64,000 nucleotides of DNA from positions 3,092,119 to 3,156,118 of the forward strand of contig CP051242.1 of assembly GCA_017795005.1 (NCBI GenBank), given 5' to 3'. Position numbers and translations under genes: made by a program. The DNA is from Balneolaceae bacterium (GTDB lineage Bacteria; Bacteroidota; Rhodothermia; Balneolales; Balneolaceae). How positions within the stretch are numbered: position 1 is the stretch's first letter; each line of letters begins with the position of its first letter. Of this stretch, positions 34,446 to 42,763 are shown one piece after another. Below the pieces are notes generated by a model. It was not told where the DNA came from. It saw only the letters and a list, made by a program, of their open reading frames with translations, and made no database searches.

Positions 34446-35180
34446 TTATTCGTCAGAATCATCTGTTGCTTCTTCAACAACTGGAACTAGTGGCTTTCCT
34501 TCTTGCAATAAAAGGATTGAATCAATTAGAGTGATTGAACTCTCTTCCATTTCAGCGATGAGACGGTCAATTTTAGATACACAATAATTGTATCCGATCT
34601 GCAGGATAATACCTGCAATAAGACCACCTGCTGTTGTAAGAAGGGCTGTTTTAATACCACCCGCAACAATACTTGGAGAAATATCAGCAGCAGCTTCAAT
34701 ATCATCGAATGCAGCAATCATACCTACTACTGTTCCAAGGAATCCGAATAGCGGTGCAATCGCGATAAACAATGAAAGCCAAACAAGTCCTCTCTCCAGG
34801 AAGCTCATTTCGATTGATCCATAAGCAGCAATTGCTTTTTCAGCAGCGTCAATACCTTCATGTGAACGCATTAAGCCAGCTTGAAATACGGAAGCTACAG
34901 GTCCGCGGGTTTGAGCACAAAGTTGCTCAGCAGCTTCAACACCACCATCTTGTAGTGCTTGTTGTACATCTACAATAAATTTTCGTGTATTGATATCTGC
35001 TAGGTTAAGTGTAATAATTCTTTCAAGGAAAATTGCCAGTCCCAAGATCAACGTGATTAATACAGGCCACATCCAGCCTCCATCATTACCTTCGTTGAAT
35101 TTTTCAACGACTACGTTAAAGAAGCCATCTGATGCTGGGGCTTGTAAAAGAAATAGAGCAATCGACGATGTCATGTTCAC
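34446..35180 (-). CDS. ExbB/TolQ/MotA-family proton channel protein
   Basis: A 244-residue inner-membrane protein that forms the proton-conducting pentamer driving TonB. Three membrane helices are visible: residues 36-58 (WMWPVLITLILGLAIFLERII), about 133-155 (WLSLFIAIAPLFGFLGTVVGMIAAF, the family signature) and 173-197 (TALLTTAGGLIAGIILQIGYNY). It heads a four-gene operon, exbB, small membrane protein, exbD, exbD. No tonB gene is in the operon. A promoter with TTTG-N20-TATCCTTT is visible upstream. The C-terminal tail is acidic. Confidence 0.94.
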   Translation of the reverse strand: MNMTSSIALFLLQAPASDGFFNVVVEKFNEGNDGGWMWPVLITLILGLAIFLERIITLNLADINTRKFIVDVQQALQDGGVEAAEQLCAQTRGPVASVFQAGLMRSHEGIDAAEKAIAAYGSIEMSFLERGLVWLSLFIAIAPLFGFLGTVVGMIAAFDDIEAAADISPSIVAGGIKTALLTTAGGLIAGIILQIGYNYCVSKIDRLIAEMEESSITLIDSILLLQEGKPLVPVVEEATDDSDE

Positions 35181-35220
35181 TCCGATTATTTTTAATTGTT
35201 AGTGTCTAAGATTAGTGAAG

Positions 35221-35289
35221 CGAAAGGATAGGTCATTTTGAAATAAATGTCAAAGCTGGAAAATGCCAAAAAGTTAACTTTTAGTTAAC
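35221..35289 (-). promoter_or_regulatory. Promoter of the exb operon with paired GTTAAC boxes
   Basis: On the minus strand TTTG (35254-35251) and TATCCTTT (35230-35223) are 20 bp apart, an acceptable Bacteroidota promoter. Two AGTTAAC boxes at 35272 and 35283 (plus-strand numbering) lie 11 bp apart and 18-38 bp upstream of the -33 element. The boxes lie inside a larger inverted repeat, AAAATGCC/GGCATTTT, which may instead be a weak terminator for the preceding gene. Confidence 0.45.
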
Positions 35290-35342
35290 ATAAAAGGCAT
35301 TTTACTTACTTCTCAGAATCCTTTCAAACACGCCTCTTATTG

Positions 35343-38300
35343 TTAAAAAACGGCACTTACAACCAATTTAAGGGTATGTATATCCGGTCGATCTTTAACA
35401 GTTCTACCATCATAATTAAAACTGACACGAATTAGTTCACTAGCTCGGTATGAGCCCGTGAATGACCAAATTAGATTTGTTCCCAGCCCGGTACCATCTG
35501 TAAGCTCAAATGTTCCTAGTGTTGTAGAATTACCTTCGACTTTGGCATTGCGAAGCTCAAGCCTTCCATTGGCCTGAAGCTTTCTCCATAAGAAAGCTCT
35601 GTGTGAATTTGTAACCTTTAAGATTTGAGCTTTTACTGATTCATCGGGCTGTCGATCAATCTTTGATGCATAGGATACAGAGAAAGAAGTCTGCCATGAA
35701 CGGTTTATAGTAGTTTCAATAGCCGGAGTAATTGTGGAGGAACGGATATCAAAATTTCTACTTGAAAGCTGATCGCTTTCAGCTTTATTGATTCCGGTCA
35801 TGAAATCAGTTGATAACCGGGTTCTTTCTGCAACCTGATAGGAACTGTTTATATACCATAGAGTAGAAAATAATTCCTGGGATTCGGTACTTCTCTGGTT
35901 CAAACTCGTACTTTGATTATATCCTACCCTTACATCCCCCTTTTGAATAGTTGGAAATATATCCAGTTCTTTTTCCCAGATTAGTCTACCCTGAACAGTT
36001 GTAGAATCGTTTCGAAAAGTATCCAGCTTTAACAAATATACATCGCTGAGTTCCTGTGTGGTAGAGTTCTCAGAAACATCAATTCTGGAGCGGAGTAATA
36101 TATTCGAAAGTATCCCCGTCAATTTCGACTTCTCCCCCAAAAACCTAAGAGGTGTCAGCTCATTTCTGAATCTTGCTCTTAAATCTATTACTGGAAATAA
36201 TTCATCAGTAGGTAAATATTGCCGAACATAAATCCCCTCATTCGGACTTAATTCTGGAAAAAATTCATCAATTTGTTGTACACCATCTTCATTGGAATCA
36301 ATCCAGACATATTGTCCCAACTCTGAGCCAACTTCAATATATGCTTCCTGAACAAGTGCACGGCGTTCTGTGTTTGCTTCGTAAAAAAGCTGACCGTTTA
36401 AAAAATCTGATTCCGTTTCGTAGTCAGTGACAGACCTGATAAGTAACCCTCTACGGTTTACTCTTCCTTCTTCTTCAAATGCTTGAGTAAAATCTTTTGA
36501 CCGAATTGATAGCTTGTTCTGTGTTCCTATATAATCGTTAGGACGATAATTAACTGAAACTCGCTGTTCAATAGCAGTAGATTGATGCTGTAATTCATCA
36601 TCTAATACTCTGTTTTCTGATCGATATACTACATTGGCATCTACATCTAATACAGAAGAAGTAAATCTAAGTCCGGGACCGATTTCATAAAAAGAAAAGG
36701 ATGAATTGAGTAATGAATCCGTTTGAAGTGATTTTTCTTTTCTTTTCTCCTGCTCAAATCCAACATAGGGAATCCACCTTCCTAATAATTCTTTACCAAA
36801 TGAGCCCTTTTGACGAAACCAATTACCTTGTTGATTAAGAACTTCATCTTCAGACCGAACCCAATCCTGGGTGTAATTAATATTAAAAGTGTTTTCAGAA
36901 CTCTGAAGTTGAGCTCCTTGCCTGTATCCCTGAAAATCACTTCGATTAATAAATCCATACTCTCCTTTTAGAGTTGTATTTTCAAAGGGCTGGATTTGTA
37001 AACTTGCTTCATTTATAGATTCTTGTGTTTGAATATCTCTGCTGATATTCCATCTACGATTAAACTCAACTTCTTTGGTGCGTTCAAAATATTCGAATCT
37101 TTCGCCCGAATACCTTCTCTGTAGAGATGCAGAAATTTTTCCGATACCTGATTCAGCTTCATTAATTCTAAAACCTGAGATATATGAAAAGTCATTATTA
37201 TCACCATCATCCAGATTTGAAAATCTGTTCTGATCAAAACTACTTGCCGCCCATTCTCCATAAAGTTCAACTTTGTCAGACAAACTGAAGCTTGAAGTCA
37301 ATGCAACCATCTGTTGTTGCTCGGGCGCCGGTAATCTTCTGAAAGGTTCATAGTCACCCAGTCCGGGACCCACCCATTCATAGAGTAACCCGTTTACAGA
37401 ACTTCCTGTTCTCCGATAACTCCCCGTTCCGTCCTCAACTTTTGAAAAACGAACGATGTAAATTGATTGTGAAAACCCAGGAATATTTTTAAAGATTTCG
37501 TAATTCTCCCCTCCAACAGTCGTATCAACCTTAGCATATCGGATATTGTTATCGTCTTCGCCATTAGCCACTCGCTCCCCGGATACAACAGCTTCATCAA
37601 GATTATCACCTACCTCCCTTAACATAGCAATATCACTTTCAGTTAAGCTTTGTTGTGATAGTAGCTCGTCTCCATCTGCCTGACGAATGACTGATGCCCC
37701 AAACTTAAACCTGCCTTCAAATAATTCCTCTTTTGCTTCAGCGGCAATGAGTGTTCGGTTAAAGTTTTGATCCACATACTCATATTCAATCAGGATTCTG
37801 GTCTCATCTTTAATCAGAAGGTTATTTGTGAAGTGCACTTCACCCAAGCCATAGTCGATGATATAATCATTTTCTTCCCCCCGACTCATCCTTTGACCAT
37901 TTATGAATACTCTTTCTGTGCCGGCAAGAATAATTACAAATTCCTCCCCATCTCTTCCGGTTAAACGATATGGCCCCTGAACACCATCCTGTCCTTCAAA
38001 TGAGACAGACTTAAAGGTACCCCGAACTACAGATAAAGCAGCATTTAAATCTCCATATTGTGTCGTAGTATATCCAGCAGCTCCTTGCAATCTTCTGTTT
38101 AATCTGGCAAAAGTGCTTTGCTCAAAACTCACATCCACATCTCCCATTTCAATAGTTGTGCTATTGGATTGTAACTGAATAAACACCCGATCAAACTCAC
38201 GAATATTTTGAGTAGTTCCATCGGGTTGAAATGGTATGCTTTTGTCAGTCAGGGATGCATTTATTGAAACGTCATCTGTTAGTTGCCCGAAAAGTTCGAA

Positions 38301-38819
38301 TTGCAATCCACTTTCCAGTGCAAAATCCTGATTCGTTCCCACGATAATACCTCTGCTAAGGCTCCCTCGCTGATTCAGATCAGAGTCATCAAAAGTGTTT
38401 TGAGAAGATGATTGAATCAACTCCTTACTTAGTGAATCATTTTCTAAATCATAAAAAGAAGAATCCAATGAGCGTATTTCTCTGTTTTGATAAGTACGCT
38501 GAATAGCTAAAGGATAAGCTTCGTATTCTATTCTGACTAAGTTCACTTCATTAAAACTATTCCGAAACTCAGAATTTATAGCCCATTCCCCGATTAACTC
38601 ATCAAATTGCCAGAAAGAGTCACTGATTAATGAATCATTTAGATACACCTCGATGGATTCAGGAAGAATCCAATCTCCAATTTTATAACTCGAATCAGCA
38701 TAGAAAGGACTTATAACAAGTTCAGACCTAATTGTAGTCTGGGCATCAGAATCTTTTATTTGGAACAGCGAGATACCTGCCAGAGTAATCAAAAAAATAA
38801 GAATCTGATTCTTTCTCAC
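35343..38819 (-). CDS. Very large outer-membrane beta-barrel protein of unknown function
   Basis: A 1158-residue protein with a signal peptide (SDSDAQ-like end near residue 27). The N-terminal 120 residues form a compact beta domain, followed by a conserved segment near 150-250 (LNQRGSLSRGIIVGTNQDFALESG, ASLTDKSIPFQPDGTTQ, then a FIQLQSN strand), and from there to the end alternating amphipathic strands ending HTLKLVVSAVF with a terminal phenylalanine, as in outer-membrane barrels. I do not recognise a named family. It is not BamA- or TonB-receptor-like: no POTRA or plug motifs. It stands as a single gene. No partner is obvious. Confidence 0.7.
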   Translation of the reverse strand: MRKNQILIFLITLAGISLFQIKDSDAQTTIRSELVISPFYADSSYKIGDWILPESIEVYLNDSLISDSFWQFDELIGEWAINSEFRNSFNEVNLVRIEYEAYPLAIQRTYQNREIRSLDSSFYDLENDSLSKELIQSSSQNTFDDSDLNQRGSLSRGIIVGTNQDFALESGLQFELFGQLTDDVSINASLTDKSIPFQPDGTTQNIREFDRVFIQLQSNSTTIEMGDVDVSFEQSTFARLNRRLQGAAGYTTTQYGDLNAALSVVRGTFKSVSFEGQDGVQGPYRLTGRDGEEFVIILAGTERVFINGQRMSRGEENDYIIDYGLGEVHFTNNLLIKDETRILIEYEYVDQNFNRTLIAAEAKEELFEGRFKFGASVIRQADGDELLSQQSLTESDIAMLREVGDNLDEAVVSGERVANGEDDNNIRYAKVDTTVGGENYEIFKNIPGFSQSIYIVRFSKVEDGTGSYRRTGSSVNGLLYEWVGPGLGDYEPFRRLPAPEQQQMVALTSSFSLSDKVELYGEWAASSFDQNRFSNLDDGDNNDFSYISGFRINEAESGIGKISASLQRRYSGERFEYFERTKEVEFNRRWNISRDIQTQESINEASLQIQPFENTTLKGEYGFINRSDFQGYRQGAQLQSSENTFNINYTQDWVRSEDEVLNQQGNWFRQKGSFGKELLGRWIPYVGFEQEKRKEKSLQTDSLLNSSFSFYEIGPGLRFTSSVLDVDANVVYRSENRVLDDELQHQSTAIEQRVSVNYRPNDYIGTQNKLSIRSKDFTQAFEEEGRVNRRGLLIRSVTDYETESDFLNGQLFYEANTERRALVQEAYIEVGSELGQYVWIDSNEDGVQQIDEFFPELSPNEGIYVRQYLPTDELFPVIDLRARFRNELTPLRFLGEKSKLTGILSNILLRSRIDVSENSTTQELSDVYLLKLDTFRNDSTTVQGRLIWEKELDIFPTIQKGDVRVGYNQSTSLNQRSTESQELFSTLWYINSSYQVAERTRLSTDFMTGINKAESDQLSSRNFDIRSSTITPAIETTINRSWQTSFSVSYASKIDRQPDESVKAQILKVTNSHRAFLWRKLQANGRLELRNAKVEGNSTTLGTFELTDGTGLGTNLIWSFTGSYRASELIRVSFNYDGRTVKDRPDIHTLKLVVSAVF

Positions 38820-38865
38820 CGTTACTGTTATGCTGATGGTTTGGAGTAATGCTCAAAGCACAAGA

Positions 38866-38988
38866 GTCATTGCGAAGGTTGAAGCGTAGCCAACCTGAAG
38901 CAATCCCATGAACAAAGCCCAAAGTAAAAGATTGCTTCGTCGAAATACATCCGACAAGAAATTACTTTCTTAATCTCCTCGCAATGAC
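38866..38988. repeat. Nested palindromic intergenic repeat
   Basis: A 123-bp element. The outer arms are GTCATTGCGA (38866-38875) and TCGCAATGAC (38979-38988); the inner arms are GAAGCAATC (38897-38905) and GATTGCTTC (38930-38938). The sequence resembles a repeat family (GTCATTGCGAG with GAAGCAATC) found between genes in many unrelated bacteria. It fills most of the 205-bp gap between dsbD and the giant barrel gene. There is no coding potential. Confidence 0.75.
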
Positions 38989-39024
38989 AACTTTTATCTT
39001 TAAACAGTAACGGTATTCGATAGG

Positions 39025-40935
39025 CTATTTTTGATTGAATGCATTAATCCCTTTATCCAGAAAAGAAACGAATTTTTCTGAGTTAACGTATCCGAGCTCC
39101 TGAGCTATTACCCTTTCTCCGGAAGGATCAAGTATTACGTAGGTTGGAAGAGCAACATTCCCGGTAAGTTTGAATTGTAATTGTTGATTTTCCTGTGCAT
39201 CAGAACCGCCATCGGTATATAATTTCACCAATTTCATTTGGTCGAATCGTTCACGCACTTCTTCTAAAGGAAATACATTTGATTCCATAGCACGACAATT
39301 CGTACAGGTATAACCAGTAAAATCTATGAATACAGGTATCCCTTCCGTTTCTGCTTCATCCAGCGCTGCACGATAATCTTCGGTCCACCCATCATCCGCT
39401 GTTGCTGAACCGGAACCTCCACCCATAGCAGCGATAGTTCCAACCACACTTACATCGGTTTGCATTTTAGGGGGGAGCCATGAATCCCAGATTCCAAGTG
39501 AAGCTCCCATCAAACCTGGCATTAAATAAAAGCTGAATAAGAAAAAAGGAAGAGCGAGTAATAGTCTACCCGTAGTTACAAATTCGGGCTTTTTTTCATG
39601 CTTCAGTACAAATACTCCAAGTACATATAACCCTGCAACTAGGAAAATGGCGATCCATGCCGCAATTGCAAATGGGCGACTTACCAATCCCCAACCTAAA
39701 ACTAGATCAACGTTGGATATAAATTTAATTGCAGCCGCCAATTCAATGAAGCCAAGCAATACTTTAACCACATTCATCCAAGAACCACTTTTAGGTAGTG
39801 ATTCCAGCCATTGAGGAAACATAGCGAAAAGAATAAAAGGACTGGCGAAGGCTGCCGAGAATCCAATCATCCCAATAATAGGATAAAACCATTCTCCTCC
39901 GGCTGTGGCAGCAAAAACTGCTCCAACAAATGGCGCTGTACATGAGAAAGAAACCGCACTAATAGTCATTGCCATGAATAAAATCCCAAATATTCCTGAA
40001 CTTTCATTGCTCTTTTTATTCAGAAAATTGGTTAGTTGATGCGGAAGTTGGAGCTCATACATTCCCAATAAACTAAGAGCGAAAGCAATCAATACAAGTG
40101 CAATCATCGCATTTACAAATGGATTAGAGGCAAAGTTCTGCGCTCCCGAAACTCCAACAACAGCTGCTAAAATCACTCCAATTAGAGTGAATGTGATAAT
40201 TATAGCTAATCCAAAAAATAAAGCCTGCCCCACTCCTTTACTTTCTCCATTCTGCTTAGAGAAATAAGAAACAGTAAGAGGGATCATAGGAAATACACAT
40301 GGGGTTAATAAAGCTGCGAATCCAGCTAAAAGAGCTATCCAGATAAAAGAAAAAATACCATTTTTGGCTAAGTCATAAGAACCCGTCTCCGAAACTTCTT
40401 CAGAGGAATCTTCAATACCTCCAATAGCTGCTTCAAATGGAGTGTCAGAAATACCTACAACTTCTACTGCTGCAATAATGGATTTACTTTTGGGTGGTAA
40501 ACAGACCCTATCATCACAAACCTGATAATACACTTCTATGTCCAGGTTTTGCCTGCCTGATAGCTCGGTTTTAACCGCAACAGGGATATTGAAACTGGCA
40601 AAAGAACTATGCCAACCCAGTTCTGCCTCAAAATTAGGGTCAAACTCAATATCAGCTTCTGATTCAGTTACTTCTCCTGCCAGGACAAAATTTGCAGATT
40701 TAGCTGAAAACTCAGTTGGGAAGGGTCCCGCATCCGGATCGTTTAATACTGAGTAAAGATGCCAGTCCCCTTCTATTGATGCGTCAATAGAAATGGTAAA
40801 TACTTCCCCACCCTGAACTTGTTCAGGAGCATCAGTAACCGTGAATTTTACAGGGTCGGGAGCTTGCCCGTAAACAAAAAGTGGGAGTAACACCAAAGTG
40901 ATAACTCCCACTATAATTTTTTGAAATAATTTCAT
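39025..40935 (-). CDS. dsbD: Protein-disulfide reductase DsbD
   Basis: Carries electrons from cytoplasmic thioredoxin across the membrane to periplasmic thiol proteins. I chose the ATG giving MKLFQKIIVGVITLVLLP, a clear signal peptide; the longer frame adds 16 non-hydrophobic residues. Three modules are visible: an N-terminal domain with CDDRVCLPP; a central eight-helix transporter (LTPCVFPMIPLTVSYFSK and FSCTAPFVGAVF, each with the redox cysteine); and a C-terminal thioredoxin domain with CTNC near residue 545. A repeated direct-plus-inverted element lies upstream. Members of this family also supply cytochrome c maturation. Confidence 0.93.
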   Translation of the reverse strand: MKLFQKIIVGVITLVLLPLFVYGQAPDPVKFTVTDAPEQVQGGEVFTISIDASIEGDWHLYSVLNDPDAGPFPTEFSAKSANFVLAGEVTESEADIEFDPNFEAELGWHSSFASFNIPVAVKTELSGRQNLDIEVYYQVCDDRVCLPPKSKSIIAAVEVVGISDTPFEAAIGGIEDSSEEVSETGSYDLAKNGIFSFIWIALLAGFAALLTPCVFPMIPLTVSYFSKQNGESKGVGQALFFGLAIIITFTLIGVILAAVVGVSGAQNFASNPFVNAMIALVLIAFALSLLGMYELQLPHQLTNFLNKKSNESSGIFGILFMAMTISAVSFSCTAPFVGAVFAATAGGEWFYPIIGMIGFSAAFASPFILFAMFPQWLESLPKSGSWMNVVKVLLGFIELAAAIKFISNVDLVLGWGLVSRPFAIAAWIAIFLVAGLYVLGVFVLKHEKKPEFVTTGRLLLALPFFLFSFYLMPGLMGASLGIWDSWLPPKMQTDVSVVGTIAAMGGGSGSATADDGWTEDYRAALDEAETEGIPVFIDFTGYTCTNCRAMESNVFPLEEVRERFDQMKLVKLYTDGGSDAQENQQLQFKLTGNVALPTYVILDPSGERVIAQELGYVNSEKFVSFLDKGINAFNQK

Positions 40936-40988
40936 CTGTAATCGATTCTTCATTAATACTTTAAATGAATGATAAATCAACATTCCGG

Positions 40989-41029
40989 AACATCAAACTT
41001 ACAGAGATAACATTTCTGTAACATCAAAC
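40989..41029. promoter_or_regulatory. Direct and inverted repeat upstream of dsbD
   Basis: AACATCAAAC occurs at 40989-40998 and 41020-41029. Between them an inverted repeat TTACAGA (40999-41005) and TCTGTAA (41015-41021) is centred on 9 bp. The arrangement looks like an operator for a dimeric regulator. A weak TTTG-N19-TATCATTC promoter overlaps on the dsbD strand. No T tract follows, so a terminator of the rplI operon is unlikely. Confidence 0.4.
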
Positions 41030-41069
41030 GCTCCACGGGTTAGAATTAATCTGAACCGATTATTCAGAA

Positions 41070-41516
41070 TTATTCCGCTTTTACTACCCAGATCTTAATT
41101 GTTGGCTTTAAGTCACCAAGAAGATTAATGGTAGCAGTGTACTCGCCTAATGTTTTTACATCTTCATTAATCGTAATATTTCTACGATCAATCAAAATTT
41201 CTTTTTCTTCTAGCGCTTCAGCAACCTGTACATTAGTAACAGTTCCGTGAATTTTATCGTCTTCACCAGTTGTTACTGGAATTGTTACAGAAGTAGCTTC
41301 TAATAATCGAGCCATATCTTTTGCTTCCTGAACGGTAAGTTCTGCTTTAAGAGCAGCTCTTTTCTGCATTAGCTCAACTTCAGCGATGGCTCCTTTGGTT
41401 GCAAGTACAGCTTTAGCTTGAGGAATCAGGTAATTGCGACCGTAACCGTCTTTAACATCTACAAGCTCACCCGCTTGTCCTAATTTTTCTACGTCTTTTT
41501 TTAAAATTACTTTCAT
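41070..41516 (-). CDS. rplI: 50S ribosomal protein L9
   Basis: Large-subunit protein binding 23S rRNA near the L1 stalk. The 148 residues match the family: the N-terminal domain MKVILKKDVEKLGQAGELVDVKDGYGRNYLIPQ (with the invariant GYGRNYL) is joined by a long helix to a C-terminal domain with EDDKIHGTVTN. It is the last of three genes rpsF-rpsR-rplI and lies 17 bp after rpsR. No operon member is missing except the ssb or priB gene that often lies between rpsF and rpsR in other phyla. Confidence 0.98.
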   Translation of the reverse strand: MKVILKKDVEKLGQAGELVDVKDGYGRNYLIPQAKAVLATKGAIAEVELMQKRAALKAELTVQEAKDMARLLEATSVTIPVTTGEDDKIHGTVTNVQVAEALEEKEILIDRRNITINEDVKTLGEYTATINLLGDLKPTIKIWVVKAE

Positions 41517-41533
41517 TGTCTCAATTTCCTTTT

Positions 41534-41785
41534 TTATCGAAGGTTCTCAGCTACGTAAGGCATTAGGGCCAAAAAACGTGCTCTTTTAATTGCAGTGGTA
41601 AGTTGACGCTGATGTTTTGCGCTTGTACCAGTAACACGACGTGGAAGAATTTTTCCCTGGTCGTTAGTAAATCGTTGCAGCGTTTCAGTGTCTTTATAAT
41701 CGATGTATTCTACTCCTGCTTTGGTAAACTTGCACTGCTTTACCTTACGAATACTTTTCTTTGGGTGCGATGGATTCTTAATCAT
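41534..41785 (-). CDS. rpsR: 30S ribosomal protein S18
   Basis: Small-subunit protein that binds 16S rRNA together with S6. The 83-residue sequence has the family signature [43 protein letters not shown], with the basic C-terminal helix. It lies 26 bp after rpsF, so the two partners are made together. There are no unusual features; the N terminus lacks the zinc-binding cysteine cluster, the common C- form having one cysteine (KQCKF). Confidence 0.98.
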   Translation of the reverse strand: MIKNPSHPKKSIRKVKQCKFTKAGVEYIDYKDTETLQRFTNDQGKILPRRVTGTSAKHQRQLTTAIKRARFLALMPYVAENLR

Positions 41786-41811
41786 AATAGAATTTCTTTA
41801 ATGTGATGAAT

Positions 41812-42198
41812 TTATGCGTCTGCTTCTTCAGCTTCTTCTTCCTCTTCTACAGCGAAGATATTTGGAACTGAATTGGTTTTAACCAATTCTCTGTGACGAA
41901 GCATTTTTGCGTCATATTTAAGAGTCAGGTATCGTAAGTAATTGTCTTCAATACGCATGAATCGTTCGATTACAGCAATGGCTTCAGCTGGTGCAGCGAA
42001 GTATGCATTTACATAGTAGCCGTTACCTTTTTTGTCGATTTCGTAGGCAAACTTGCGCAGACCCCACTCTTCAACTTCATCGATTTCGCCACCGTTATCA
42101 GTGATTAGCTTATTGATTGTTTCAACAGCGGCTTTAAATTGATCCTCTTCTAAAACAGGATTTATGATATACGTTAATTCGTAAAAACTTTTGGTCAT
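41812..42198 (-). CDS. rpsF: 30S ribosomal protein S6
   Basis: Small-subunit protein pairing with S18. The 128-residue chain starts FYELTYIINPVLEEDQF and has GLRKFAYEIDKKGNGYYVNAYFAAPAEAIAVIERFMRIEDNYLRYLTLK. The C-terminal tail is acidic (EEEEEAEEADA), which is longer than in E. coli unmodified S6 but mimics its glutamylated tail. It heads the operon. The upstream region has a TATATTTG promoter element and two stem-loops, possibly an S6-S18 autoregulatory leader. Confidence 0.98.
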   Translation of the reverse strand: MTKSFYELTYIINPVLEEDQFKAAVETINKLITDNGGEIDEVEEWGLRKFAYEIDKKGNGYYVNAYFAAPAEAIAVIERFMRIEDNYLRYLTLKYDAKMLRHRELVKTNSVPNIFAVEEEEEAEEADA

Positions 42199-42220
42199 AG
42201 TAATATGTGTTTTCTATGGA

Positions 42221-42284
42221 TGTTTTCGTGTTTGAAAACAGTCATTCGTGCACTTTGCCCGAACAACAGAAGACGACAAATATA
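42221..42284 (-). promoter_or_regulatory. rpsF operon promoter and leader hairpin
   Basis: On the minus strand TATATTTG (42284-42277) matches TAnnTTTG; no clear -33 element is visible at the usual spacing. The transcript leader of about 70 nt forms a perfect 7-bp hairpin, TGTTTTC/GAAAACA (42240-42234 with 42227-42221), and a weaker GTTCG/CGAAT stem just upstream. These may serve the S6-S18 autoregulation known in several phyla; the diagnostic CCG motif is not clear here. Confidence 0.4.
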
Positions 42285-42342
42285 AGGGATTTTACAGCTT
42301 ATTGCTATAGTTTTGATTGAGAACTTTTCAATCCATTTAAGT

Positions 42343-42642
42343 TCAGGCAATTGATTCAATCGCCATGGCAAGGTTTACATCTTTCTCAGTCACTTTATTT
42401 CCTGCATCATGTGTTTGCAGACCTATAGATACAGAGTTGTACACATTAAATAGATTTGGATGATGACCCATTATTTCTGCCTCTAAACCAACTCTTACTA
42501 TAAATGCCAGCGCCTCTTTAAAATCACTGAACTCAAATTTTTTCCAAAGCTTATCATCTTCATGTTTCCATCCAGATAATTCTTTCAGTGCTTTTTCAAT
42601 CTGTTGTTGCTCTAATGGTTCCATATTTCTCCTTTTTTGCAT
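42343..42642 (-). CDS. phhB: Pterin-4a-carbinolamine dehydratase
   Basis: Recycles the 4a-hydroxytetrahydrobiopterin produced by aromatic amino-acid hydroxylases. The 99-residue length is normal for the family. The signature AEIMGHHPNLFNVYNSVSIGL, with the His pair, then a later THDAGN histidine and the DVNLA aspartate, fits the known catalytic triad pattern. Two starts are possible; the ATG six codons downstream (MEPLEQQQ) may be used. A similar protein can also serve as a molybdenum-cofactor-related or HNF1-cofactor homologue. Combined with folE2 and the PTPS-II gene it supports tetrahydropterin metabolism. Confidence 0.92.
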   Translation of the reverse strand: MQKRRNMEPLEQQQIEKALKELSGWKHEDDKLWKKFEFSDFKEALAFIVRVGLEAEIMGHHPNLFNVYNSVSIGLQTHDAGNKVTEKDVNLAMAIESIA

Positions 42643-42763
42643 AGACCAACATGTAGTCTTTTTTTATCATTCGATTTGATCTTTACAATCTTTTAACACG
42701 CTTTTTTAAGAATCATCAAATTCAATTTTTTGAAACGAGATTACTTCTATTATTTTCCCTCTG

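Noticed and set aside
34588-35202. Plus-strand open frames antisense to exbB
   Set aside because: Hydrophobic-looking shadows caused by the membrane-helix codons of exbB; no independent support.
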